Positions 1 through 8,039 of a DNA stretch of 64,000 nt are shown here, in pieces. A program made the translations under genes and the position numbers. Positions within the stretch are counted from its first letter, which is position 1; the number at the start of each line of letters is the position of its first letter. The notes under the pieces were generated by a model, which was not told the DNA's origin, ran no database searches, and saw only the letters and a list, made by a program, of their open reading frames with translations. Source of the DNA: Pedobacter puniceum (GTDB taxonomy: Bacteria; Bacteroidota; Bacteroidia; Sphingobacteriales; Sphingobacteriaceae); NCBI RefSeq assembly GCF_009674685.1, contig NZ_WKJI01000002.1:558001-622000 (forward strand). The letters are read 5' to 3'.

Positions 1-373
1 AAGCATGCTGAAAATCTGCTGTACTTACTATTACAGCATCTAAATCTTTCATAGCATACAATTCATCATTATTTCTACAGCCTTTTATATCGTGGTTAAA
101 TTTAGATTTTAAAAGCTCTACCCCTAAGTTTCTTCTATAGCTCCATAAATCAGAAACAGCTACCATATCAAAATTTAATTCTTGATGATGATTTAGAAAA
201 CATGGCAATAAAGTATCTCTAAAACGATCTGAAAAACCTACAGCACCAACACGTACCCTATCGTTAGCACCTAAAATTCTACCATAGCTTTTTGCACTGA
301 AGCCCATAGCTCCAAAATATGTTCCGGCTGCTGCAATAGCAGACTGTTTTATAAATTTTCTACGTGAGTTCAT
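1..373 (-). CDS. Gfo/Idh/MocA family oxidoreductase, N-terminal part (cut by window edge)
   Basis: The open frame starts at an ATG at 373 and runs off the left edge with no stop, giving about 124 residues. The start MNSRRKFIKQ followed by an Ala-rich hydrophobic stretch looks like a twin-arginine (Tat) or related export signal. Next comes a Rossmann-type strand (RVRVGAVGFSDRFRDTLLP), then VAVSDLW and, near the edge, DLDAVIVSTADFQHA. This is the pattern of secreted or periplasmic NAD(P)-dependent sugar oxidoreductases of the Gfo/Idh/MocA family. It lies 22 nt upstream of the DUF1080 gene on the same strand, so the two are probably co-transcribed. The family is fairly sure; the substrate cannot be told. 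Confidence 0.8.
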   Translation of the reverse strand, partial: MNSRRKFIKQSAIAAAGTYFGAMGFSAKSYGRILGANDRVRVGAVGFSDRFRDTLLPCFLNHHQELNFDMVAVSDLWSYRRNLGVELLKSKFNHDIKGCRNNDELYAMKDLDAVIVSTADFQHA

Positions 374-395
374 TTTTATTTTGATGTCTTTAGGT

Positions 396-1748
396 TTATA
401 GTTGTTTAATTTTTAGGCTTCTAAATGCTACTGCATTTCCATGGTCTTGTAATAGAATCCTTCCTTTAGGTGCCATTCCAAAGTTTTTCCAATCTTTATA
501 CTTACTTTCTGATACCAATTTTAAGAACTCTGCCGAGCCTCTGGTATAATTAAGGATATTGTGGCCATTTAACCAATATTCTACTCTATTATCTGGGTAA
601 ACCCTGATAATACCTTTATTCCACTCGCCTATTGCCTTTTGTGCAGCTGGTATTTTCTTAGAAGTGATTAAATCATATAAAGAACCCAATGTACGGTTAC
701 CATCTTTACCTAATTTTGCATCAGGATGTGTAGCATCATCTAAAATCTGGTACTCAGGACCAATGGCTGAGCCTTTATTACCTTCGCTTTCTGTAACAAA
801 ATATTTTACACCACTGTTAGCACCTTTAGAAAGTTTAAAATCAAACTGAAACTCAAAAGCACTATATTCTTTTAAAGTAACTATATCACCACCGTTGGTA
901 GACTCGCTTCCATCAGCGTCTTTAACTCTTAATTCGCCATCAACAACTTCCCATCCTTTAGTTGGGAAAGTGGTTTTATAAGCGCCTCTCCATTGCGAAG
1001 TACTTTTACCATCAAATAACAAACTATAACCTTTAGCTTTTTCTTGAGGAGATAAATGATTTGGGATATAATTTGCGATAAAAATACCATCCGGCTTAGA
1101 AGGTTGTAAATTGGTAGTTTGTATTCTGATATTTCTCCATCTGATTTCTTTGCCCGGAGTCTCTTCTTTCCTGATAGAATGCACTTGCAGTGCAATAAAA
1201 CCTGATGCGGTTTCAGCATCTACAACATGAGCCGTAGGGATACCATTCACCCAAGTTCTTATCGTATTACCTATAGCTTCTATACGATATTTATTCCATT
1301 CGCCCGGTTTAAAAGCTTTCTTACCTTCTGGATTTAGTTCTAGGTTATATAACCAGCCTCGTCTACCTTCGTCATAAATACCACCACTCCAAGCTCTGCT
1401 GGATGGATCAATTTCCATTTGATAGCCATGAACTCTACCATCACGATAGTCTGCTTTACTTAAACTTCTAAATTGAACGCCAGAATTCATGCTATTATCA
1501 ACAAGAAGTTCTAATTCTAAAATAAAGTCGCCATAAGTTTTTTCGGTTGCCATAAAAGAGTTAGGTTCATTAGAAACTGTAGTCCCTACAATCTCGCCAT
1601 TTCTAACTTCATACTTAGCTTTACCGTTTAGTTGTTTCCAACCTTTAAAGTCTTTTCCATTAAATAAAGACTCCCATTTACTTTGGGCAATCGTTTGCCC
1701 AAATGCTGCAAACATGAATAGTAATAAAATACCTGTTTTAAGTTTCAT
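396..1748 (-). CDS. Two-domain DUF1080 (3-keto-disaccharide hydrolase family) secreted protein
   Basis: A 450-residue protein with a Sec signal peptide (MKLKTGILLLFMFAAFGQ, cleavage near AQS at 21-23). Two DUF1080 beta-sandwich modules follow: the first begins near residue 26 (WESLFNGKDFKGWKQLNG), the second near 240 (GYSLLFDGKSTSQWRG). Each carries the family pattern of a FNG/FDGK...W strand and an NSGV(Q/K)(F/Y)(R/F) strand (NSGVQFRS, NSGVKYFV). DUF1080 proteins are concanavalin-like; some characterised members act on 3-keto-glycosides. The neighbouring Gfo/Idh/MocA oxidoreductase fits a route in which a sugar is first oxidised and then cleaved, but that link is inference. Confidence 0.85.
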   Translation of the reverse strand: MKLKTGILLLFMFAAFGQTIAQSKWESLFNGKDFKGWKQLNGKAKYEVRNGEIVGTTVSNEPNSFMATEKTYGDFILELELLVDNSMNSGVQFRSLSKADYRDGRVHGYQMEIDPSSRAWSGGIYDEGRRGWLYNLELNPEGKKAFKPGEWNKYRIEAIGNTIRTWVNGIPTAHVVDAETASGFIALQVHSIRKEETPGKEIRWRNIRIQTTNLQPSKPDGIFIANYIPNHLSPQEKAKGYSLLFDGKSTSQWRGAYKTTFPTKGWEVVDGELRVKDADGSESTNGGDIVTLKEYSAFEFQFDFKLSKGANSGVKYFVTESEGNKGSAIGPEYQILDDATHPDAKLGKDGNRTLGSLYDLITSKKIPAAQKAIGEWNKGIIRVYPDNRVEYWLNGHNILNYTRGSAEFLKLVSESKYKDWKNFGMAPKGRILLQDHGNAVAFRSLKIKQL

Positions 1749-1925
1749 TTTGAAAGTGATAAATTGGTTAGCAAGCCCTAATCTAAAGAATTAAATCTAA
1801 ATATCTTTAACCGAGTAAAATTTTCTTAAAATTTGGTGAAAGAGTTTTGTAATTTTTTTGTTCTTGAAACACATAAGCAAAAATTTATTATTTTACTTAG
1901 CTAAAGTTTAAAAGAAATCAATCTC

Positions 1926-4352
1926 ATGAAACTTAGAAACCTGCTCTTATATTTTTTAGTGCTCCCTTATTTTACTTTTGCCCAAAATAATGCTTTACCC
2001 AATGCAGCAGAGCTTAAACTCGATCTAAAAAAATTAGATGTTTTGGGAAGTGTCTTATATATAGCCGCTCATCCTGATGATGAAAACACACGCTTATTAA
2101 GTTATTTAGCTAAAGAAAAGCTGGTAAGAACTGCTTATTTATCTTTAACCAGAGGAGATGGTGGTCAAAACCTTATCGGTAATGAGCAATCTGAAGAATT
2201 AGGATTGATAAGAACTCAGGAACTATTAGCTGCCCGCAGAACGGATGGTGCCATCCAATTTTTTACCAGAGCAAATGATTTTGGCTTTTCTAAAACTGCC
2301 GATGAAACTTTTAATATCTGGAATAAAAAAGAAATATTAGGTGATGTTGTATACATCATCAGAAAATTTAAACCAGATGTTATCATCACCCGTTTTCCTA
2401 ATGATGCTAGAGCAGGCCATGGCCACCATCAAGCATCATCTATTTTAGCTCAAGAGGCTTTTAAAGCTGCGGCAGACCCAAAGCAGTTTCCAGAACAGCT
2501 AAGGGAAGTAAGCGTATGGCAAACTAAAAGAATTCTTTGGAACACTTATAATTTTGGCTCGGCTAATACAACTGCCAATGACCAATTAAAAATAGATGTT
2601 GGCTTGTTTAACAATTTATTAGGAAAGGGCTATGGCGAAATTGCAGCCGAAAGTAGATCGATGCACAAAAGTCAAGGTTTTGGTTCTGCCAGACAAAGAG
2701 GCTCAAGCTTAGAATATTTTAGCAGTTGGCAAGGCGAGCTTCCTCAAAAAGATTTATTTGAAGGAATAGATTTAAGCTGGGGCAGACTTCAAATTAAAAC
2801 CGATATAGCTAAAGATATTACAAGCATTCAAGACAAATTTAATATAGAAAAGCCGGGGCTTATTGTTGAGGATTTAATAAAACTCCATCAAAAAATAGCT
2901 GCATTACCTGATAGCCATTACAAGGATATAAAACTTGAGGAAGTAAAAAAACTTATTCTGCATTGTAGTGGAACTTGGGTAGAAGCACAAGCTAAACAAG
3001 CCCTTAACGCACAAAATACTACGGTGGAGTTTAATTTAAATGCTGTTACGCAATATCCAAATGTAAAAATCACTGCATTTAACCAAAAAACAGATGATTT
3101 GAATATCAATCAGCTATATAGCGCTAGAAGTCAGACCCAAATCAGTAAAATTACCCAACCTTATTGGTTGGTTAACCAGCATCCTATAGGGCAATATGTT
3201 TTAAATAAACAAGCAGATATCTTACAACCTGATGGACCAAAAGCACATACTATACAAGTTAAACTTAGCTTTAATAATTACAGTTTAGACTACGAAATTC
3301 CTGTAATTTACAAATATACAGACCAAGTAAGGGGCGAGGTTTATCAACCTTTGGTGATAGCACCACCTGTAACCATTAATCCGGAGGATAAAGTATTGCT
3401 TTTCACTAATCAAGGTGAAAAAGAAATTCGCGTAAGGTTAAAAGCATTTAAAGAAAACCTCAATGGCGAATTAATTCCTGAATTACCTAAAAACTGGAAA
3501 ATAAGCCCGGAAAAGCAAAGTTTTAACTTCAAAAATATGGGAGAAGAGCTAAACCTTATATTTAAAGTAACTCCTTCAACAACAGATGAGCGTGTAACCC
3601 TAAAATTTACAGCTCAAATTGCTAATGAGGCTTATCAAAAAGCTTATCATGAAATTAAATATGAGCATATCCCTGCCATAAGTTATTTCTCTGAGGCCGA
3701 AGTAAAACTCACCAAGCTAGACATAAAAACAACTGGGAATAAACTCATAGGCTACATCAACGGAGCCGGAGATTTAATACCAGAATCGTTAAAGCAAATA
3801 GGTTATCAGGTAAATATCCTTACAGAAAAAGAAATGCTAACCGGAGATTTATCTGCATACGATGCTATTATAACCGGAGTAAGAGCATTTAATACCAATG
3901 AAAAATTACCATTTGCAAGACAAAACCTACTTAAATACATAGAAAATGGTGGTACTTTATTGGTACAATATAATGTTAACAGACCTTTGCTAACTACAGA
4001 AATCGGCCCTTATCCTTTTAACATCACAAGAGATAGGGTTACAGAGGAAAATGCCAAAGTATTTTTCTTAAAACCAAAAAGCAAAGTGCTAAATTACCCT
4101 AATAAATTATCTGCTAAAGATTTTGATGGCTGGATACAAGAAAGAGGTTTATACTTCGCAGATAATGCCGATAGCCGATATGAACAACCTTTAGGTATGA
4201 ATGATACTGGAGAGAAACAAACATCAGGTGCACTTTTAGTGACCTCTTATGGGAAAGGAAAATTTATTTATACCGGTTTATCATTCTTTAGAGAGTTACC
4301 TGCTGGCGTTGCAGGTGCTTACCGTTTATTTGTAAACCTGATAAGTAAATAA
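1926..4352 (+). CDS. Secreted PIG-L family deacetylase with C-terminal amidotransferase-like domain
   Basis: An 808-residue protein with a signal peptide ending near FAQ (18-20). The N-terminal part is a PIG-L (LmbE-like) zinc-dependent N-deacetylase: AAHPDDEN puts the metal-binding His49 and the Asp pair 51-52 in place, and RAGHGHHQA supplies the second His group (165-168). A beta-rich middle follows. From about residue 600 comes an alpha/beta domain (YDAIITGVRAFN, YIENGGTLLVQYN) resembling ThuA or glutamine-amidotransferase-like folds. PIG-L enzymes remove acetyl from N-acetyl sugars or related amides; the real substrate is unknown. Its TAA overlaps the ATG of the next small gene (TAATG), so translation is likely coupled to the membrane protein and symporter downstream. 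Confidence 0.87.
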   Translation: MKLRNLLLYFLVLPYFTFAQNNALPNAAELKLDLKKLDVLGSVLYIAAHPDDENTRLLSYLAKEKLVRTAYLSLTRGDGGQNLIGNEQSEELGLIRTQELLAARRTDGAIQFFTRANDFGFSKTADETFNIWNKKEILGDVVYIIRKFKPDVIITRFPNDARAGHGHHQASSILAQEAFKAAADPKQFPEQLREVSVWQTKRILWNTYNFGSANTTANDQLKIDVGLFNNLLGKGYGEIAAESRSMHKSQGFGSARQRGSSLEYFSSWQGELPQKDLFEGIDLSWGRLQIKTDIAKDITSIQDKFNIEKPGLIVEDLIKLHQKIAALPDSHYKDIKLEEVKKLILHCSGTWVEAQAKQALNAQNTTVEFNLNAVTQYPNVKITAFNQKTDDLNINQLYSARSQTQISKITQPYWLVNQHPIGQYVLNKQADILQPDGPKAHTIQVKLSFNNYSLDYEIPVIYKYTDQVRGEVYQPLVIAPPVTINPEDKVLLFTNQGEKEIRVRLKAFKENLNGELIPELPKNWKISPEKQSFNFKNMGEELNLIFKVTPSTTDERVTLKFTAQIANEAYQKAYHEIKYEHIPAISYFSEAEVKLTKLDIKTTGNKLIGYINGAGDLIPESLKQIGYQVNILTEKEMLTGDLSAYDAIITGVRAFNTNEKLPFARQNLLKYIENGGTLLVQYNVNRPLLTTEIGPYPFNITRDRVTEENAKVFFLKPKSKVLNYPNKLSAKDFDGWIQERGLYFADNADSRYEQPLGMNDTGEKQTSGALLVTSYGKGKFIYTGLSFFRELPAGVAGAYRLFVNLISK

Positions 4353-4483
4353 TGGATAAAAAAATTAAAGATACCGAACTACCTCCTTTTATAAAATCCT
4401 GGAGTCAATTTTATCGCTTACTGGTTTATTGGCTGGTTATCCTTATCCTCGTTTTTTACCTCATTACCATTCGCTTCTCATGA
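4352..4483 (+). CDS. 43-residue single-span membrane protein, coupled to symporter
   Basis: A small frame that begins with ATG inside the stop of the PIG-L gene (TAATG) and whose TGA overlaps the ATG of the symporter (ATGA). The protein starts MDKKIKDTELPPFIKSW and has one hydrophobic span (LLVYWLVILILVFYLI), ending in IRFS. I do not recognise a family. The double stop-start overlap is strong evidence that it is a real, translated gene. By analogy with YhdT before the PanF symporter, it may be a small partner of the transporter; that is inference. Confidence 0.7.
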   Translation: MDKKIKDTELPPFIKSWSQFYRLLVYWLVILILVFYLITIRFS

Positions 4484-6165
4484 GTTTAATAGATTGGTTT
4501 GTACTTGCCTTTACCATTATTTTTATTGTGGTTTATGGCATCTGGAAAAGTAAAGCAAGTAACCATATAGATGGTTATTTACTTGGCGATCGTTCTTTGC
4601 CTTGGTATCATGTGGGTTTATCGGTAATGGCTACACAAGCCAGCGCTATTACTTTTTTATCAGCCCCAGGTTTGGCTTACGCTGATGGAATGCGTTTTGT
4701 ACAATTTTATTTTGGTTTACCCCTAGCCATGATTGTACTTTGCATCACCTTCATCCCTATATTTCATAAACTAAAGGTTTATACTGCATATGAGTTTTTA
4801 GAGCAAAGGTTTGATGTAAAAACCAGAGTCTTAACAGCTTTTTTATTCCTGATACAAAGGGGGCTATCTACCGGTATCACCATTTATGCTCCGTCTATCA
4901 TCCTATCAACCATATTAAATGTAGACCCTACTTATACCACTTTAATTATAGGTTCTGTAGTGATATTATATACCTTTTACGGAGGCACAAAAGCTGTTTC
5001 TTATACCCAGCTTTTACAAATGAGCATCATCTTTTCGGGCTTGTTTTTAGCAGGATTTGTAGTGGTAGCACTTTTACCTGCTTCTGTAGGTTTTACCGAT
5101 GCCTTAGACATTGCAGGCAAAATGGGTAAAATGAATGTTATAGACTGGAAGTTTGATTTAAATAATAGATATACCGTTTGGACAGGATTAATAGGTGGCT
5201 TTTTCTTGCAGCTATCTTACTTTGGTACAGATCAATCACAAGTTGGCCGCTATTTAACCGGAAGCTCTGTAGGGCAAAGTAGAATGGGTTTGTTGATGAA
5301 TGGCTTACTAAAAGTGCCTATGCAATTTTTAATTTTATTGATAGGGATATTGGTCTTTTGCTTTTATCAATACCAAAAGCCACCTGTATTTTTTAATACT
5401 TATGAAATTAAAAAAATAGAAAAAAGCGCCTACGCGGATGAGTTTAAACAAAAGGAACTAGCTTTTGACGCTGCTTTTGAAGCTAAAAAACAAAAAGTAA
5501 TAGCTCTGGAAAACGCCATCAATCAGCAGCAGCAAGATATTAGTTCTTTAAAAGCAGATGTAGTACTGGCAAATAAGACCTTACAGGATAAAAGAGAAGA
5601 AGCATTAACGGTGATGAAAAAAAACGACCCTAATGCAGATACAGATGATACCAATTACGTTTTCCTGAGCTTTGTTACACAATACTTACCGCAAGGATTA
5701 ATTGGCTTATTGGTAGCCATAGTTTGTTTAGCCTCTATGGGTTCAACAGCTAGCGCCTTAAACTCATTGGCATCAACCACAAGTGTAGATATTTATAAAA
5801 GACTAATTAATAAAACAGGTAGCGATTTAAAATACCTCAACGTAAGTAAAGCCATAACCCTCTTTTGGGGTATTTTAAGCCTAGCAATGGCTTTGTTTGC
5901 AGGTAAGTTAGGTAATTTGTTAGAGGCCGTAAATATTTTAGGTTCCTTATTTTATGGAACCATTTTAGGGATTTTCTTGGTTGCTTTCTATTTTAAGAAG
6001 ATACGTGGTAAAGCTGTTTTTTTAGCCGCTTTAGTTACCGAGGTTTTTGTTTTTACAGCTTATTACTTTGATTTAATGGCTTATCTATGGCTTAATCTTT
6101 TTGGCTGTGTATTGGTGATTGTTTGGGGCTATGTATTTCAGTATTTACAGCCAAAACAATCATAA
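4480..6165 (+). CDS. Sodium:solute symporter (SSS family)
   Basis: An inner-membrane Na+-coupled transporter of the SSS family, 561 residues from the ATG at 4480. A longer frame from a TTG at 4429 is possible, but it would add a polar, proline-rich leader read out of frame through the small upstream gene; the ATGA overlap favours 4480. Typical features are the N-terminal span (SLIDWFVLAFTIIFIVVYG), GYLLGDRSLPWYHVGLSV, and ATQASAITFLSAPG. About 95 residues (298-392) form a charged, Gln- and Lys-rich, probably coiled-coil loop between two membrane spans. The solute is probably a sugar or uronate given the neighbours, but this is not shown by sequence. A strong hairpin terminator follows. Confidence 0.85.
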   Translation: MSLIDWFVLAFTIIFIVVYGIWKSKASNHIDGYLLGDRSLPWYHVGLSVMATQASAITFLSAPGLAYADGMRFVQFYFGLPLAMIVLCITFIPIFHKLKVYTAYEFLEQRFDVKTRVLTAFLFLIQRGLSTGITIYAPSIILSTILNVDPTYTTLIIGSVVILYTFYGGTKAVSYTQLLQMSIIFSGLFLAGFVVVALLPASVGFTDALDIAGKMGKMNVIDWKFDLNNRYTVWTGLIGGFFLQLSYFGTDQSQVGRYLTGSSVGQSRMGLLMNGLLKVPMQFLILLIGILVFCFYQYQKPPVFFNTYEIKKIEKSAYADEFKQKELAFDAAFEAKKQKVIALENAINQQQQDISSLKADVVLANKTLQDKREEALTVMKKNDPNADTDDTNYVFLSFVTQYLPQGLIGLLVAIVCLASMGSTASALNSLASTTSVDIYKRLINKTGSDLKYLNVSKAITLFWGILSLAMALFAGKLGNLLEAVNILGSLFYGTILGIFLVAFYFKKIRGKAVFLAALVTEVFVFTAYYFDLMAYLWLNLFGCVLVIVWGYVFQYLQPKQS

Positions 6166-6170
6166 AAAAA

Positions 6171-6200
6171 GCCTCTCCAAAAATCAGGAGAGGCTTTTTT
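6171..6200. terminator. Bidirectional terminator between symporter and gldJ
   Basis: An 8-bp perfect stem, GCCTCTCC (6171-6178) and GGAGAGGC (6187-6194), is flanked by A-run and T-run on either side, so it can end transcripts from both the symporter gene and the convergent gldJ. Confidence 0.9.
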
Positions 6201-6211
6201 AATTCTTTTTA

Positions 6212-7879
6212 TTATTTCTTAAATCCTACTCTAGACTTTGGCTGTCTAAACTGAGGAGTTGATTTAGGATTTATCTGTGGATCTCCTACGCTACTCATGG
6301 CGCATCTAAAACCTATTTCAGAGCTGGCTTCACCTTGATCTAAATATCTTCTAGTACCAGGGTTTAACCAATAAGCTCTATCATTCCATGAACCACCTTT
6401 ATATACTTTAGATCTATCACTAATAAGTGTTATCTTACCATATAAATCTAAGTTTTCATTATCAATATAACCTCTTTGGTCTGCGTTAAACGTAGGCACA
6501 GCAGAAGCCATCTTATCATCTTTAGGTTCTGGTGTACTTGGACTTGGCTCAGTAGCATTGCCATACTTACTTTTTTGTATCTCGTAAGGGTCTTTCTTAC
6601 CAGAAGTAGCTTTTACCTTTTTAGGTACATTAGTTTTACCTATAGTTTGTATTTGTCCTTTATCATCATAAGCATTATTTTCAAATACGTTACCACGATA
6701 AGGGTTAAAATCTTCTACTTCATCAAAAGATAACTGGCGGTAAGTATCGCTAGTCCACTCGCTTACGTTACCTGCCATATTAAACAATCCAAAATCATTA
6801 GGAATGTAAGCCTTAACCGGAGCTGTAATATCTGCTCCATCATTTAAGTAGCCTGCAACACCCATATTATCTCCACCACCTCTTTTAAAGTTGGCGTAAA
6901 TTAAACCTCTAGTGTCTTTATTCGGAGAACGTACCCCTATCCCATACCAAGGGTATACTTTACCGCTTTTAACTATGCTGTTACTTCCATCACTTTTTAA
7001 AGCTAATGCTGCATATTCCCATTCAGCTTCAGTTGGTAATCTGTATCTACCTGGCGTAAAAACACCATCTTCAATTTTTGCAATTCTACCAGTATTTGCT
7101 GCTCCTTTTTTACCTCCCGCTTGTGGTTGTGCTTGTGCTGTTACCACATTTGGTCTTGGTGCACCTTTACCTAAATCATTATATTGTCCGTTTAAATATA
7201 GGTCCAAATCAAAAGGTTCTGTATTTACTTTATTTCCGGTTGCCGCTGCTGCACCACCTTTTCCGCCTTTGGCTGTACCCATTTTAGCAGCAGAATAAGC
7301 GCCCCAGTCGTTCATAATTCTCTTGTTACGCAAGATATTTTCATTCACAACATTAGTTCTCCAATCGCAGTATGCATTTGCTTGTTCCCAAGTAACGCCA
7401 ACTACCGGATAATCTTGATAAGCCGGATGTCTTAGATAATTATTTACGTAAGGTTCATTGTAAGCCAGCGGACTTCTCCAAACTAAAGTATCTGGTAAAG
7501 CTTCATAATACCATCTGGTATCAGCAGCTACTTCTTTAATCCAGTTTAAATACTCTAACCAGTCTAGATTAGCCACTTCTGTTTCATCCATGTAAAATGT
7601 AGCTACGGAAACTCTTCTTTTTGGAGAAGCGTAATCATAACCAATATCATCTATGGTAGAGCCTCCTAAAACAAAAGTACCCCCTTCTATATGAACCAAT
7701 CCTGGCCCAGGAGTAGGTTTGGTTTTAGGCATTACTTGAAGAGAGCCTGGTCTTTTTTGATTGTATAAGGCTCCGGTTTTACCAGATATTTTTGACGGAC
7801 CAGCATTCTTTTGGCAAGAACTTAATATCATCATCAAACATATGCAGGCCGAAAGAAAAGTAATGGTATTTTTTCTCAT
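6212..7879 (-). CDS. gldJ: Gliding motility / type IX secretion lipoprotein GldJ
   Basis: A 555-residue lipoprotein: the signal peptide ends in a lipobox LSSC, with Cys22 the likely lipidated residue. The body is a formylglycine-generating-enzyme-like (SUMF1) fold: GGTFVLGG, MDETEVANLDWLEYL, YPVVGVTWEQANAYCDW, RLPTEAEWEYAA, NMAGNVSEWTSD, and KGGSWNDRAYW near the C-terminus. GldJ and GldK are the SUMF1-type lipoproteins of the gliding and secretion machinery; adjacency to porU and porV favours GldJ, as in flavobacteria. Two insertions interrupt the fold: an Ala/Gly/Lys-rich one (about 195-270) and a Lys/Pro/Ser-rich one (about 400-460). It is transcribed away from porU. It is probably not an enzyme. 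Confidence 0.85.
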   Translation of the reverse strand: MRKNTITFLSACICLMMILSSCQKNAGPSKISGKTGALYNQKRPGSLQVMPKTKPTPGPGLVHIEGGTFVLGGSTIDDIGYDYASPKRRVSVATFYMDETEVANLDWLEYLNWIKEVAADTRWYYEALPDTLVWRSPLAYNEPYVNNYLRHPAYQDYPVVGVTWEQANAYCDWRTNVVNENILRNKRIMNDWGAYSAAKMGTAKGGKGGAAAATGNKVNTEPFDLDLYLNGQYNDLGKGAPRPNVVTAQAQPQAGGKKGAANTGRIAKIEDGVFTPGRYRLPTEAEWEYAALALKSDGSNSIVKSGKVYPWYGIGVRSPNKDTRGLIYANFKRGGGDNMGVAGYLNDGADITAPVKAYIPNDFGLFNMAGNVSEWTSDTYRQLSFDEVEDFNPYRGNVFENNAYDDKGQIQTIGKTNVPKKVKATSGKKDPYEIQKSKYGNATEPSPSTPEPKDDKMASAVPTFNADQRGYIDNENLDLYGKITLISDRSKVYKGGSWNDRAYWLNPGTRRYLDQGEASSEIGFRCAMSSVGDPQINPKSTPQFRQPKSRVGFKK

Positions 7880-8039
7880 GCGATTTTATAAATTTTCAAC
7901 GCTTAAAAATAATAAATTATCTTAATCAAGATGATTAATTTTACTTACTATGAAGATTAAGCTGTAGTTTCCCTATTTTTAGCTATTAAAACGAAGTTTA
8001 AGTTTTAAAGTTACACAAATTACAAATATTTATTTAAGA

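Noticed and set aside
4429-4479. Upstream TTG extension of the symporter
   Set aside because: Would add a Pro/His-rich leader overlapping the small coupled gene; the ATG at 4480 forms an ATGA overlap.
6912-7298. Plus-strand open frame of 128 codons inside gldJ
   Set aside because: It is the antisense shadow of the Ala/Gly/Lys-rich part of gldJ, has no ribosome site or family likeness, and gldJ is clearly the real gene.
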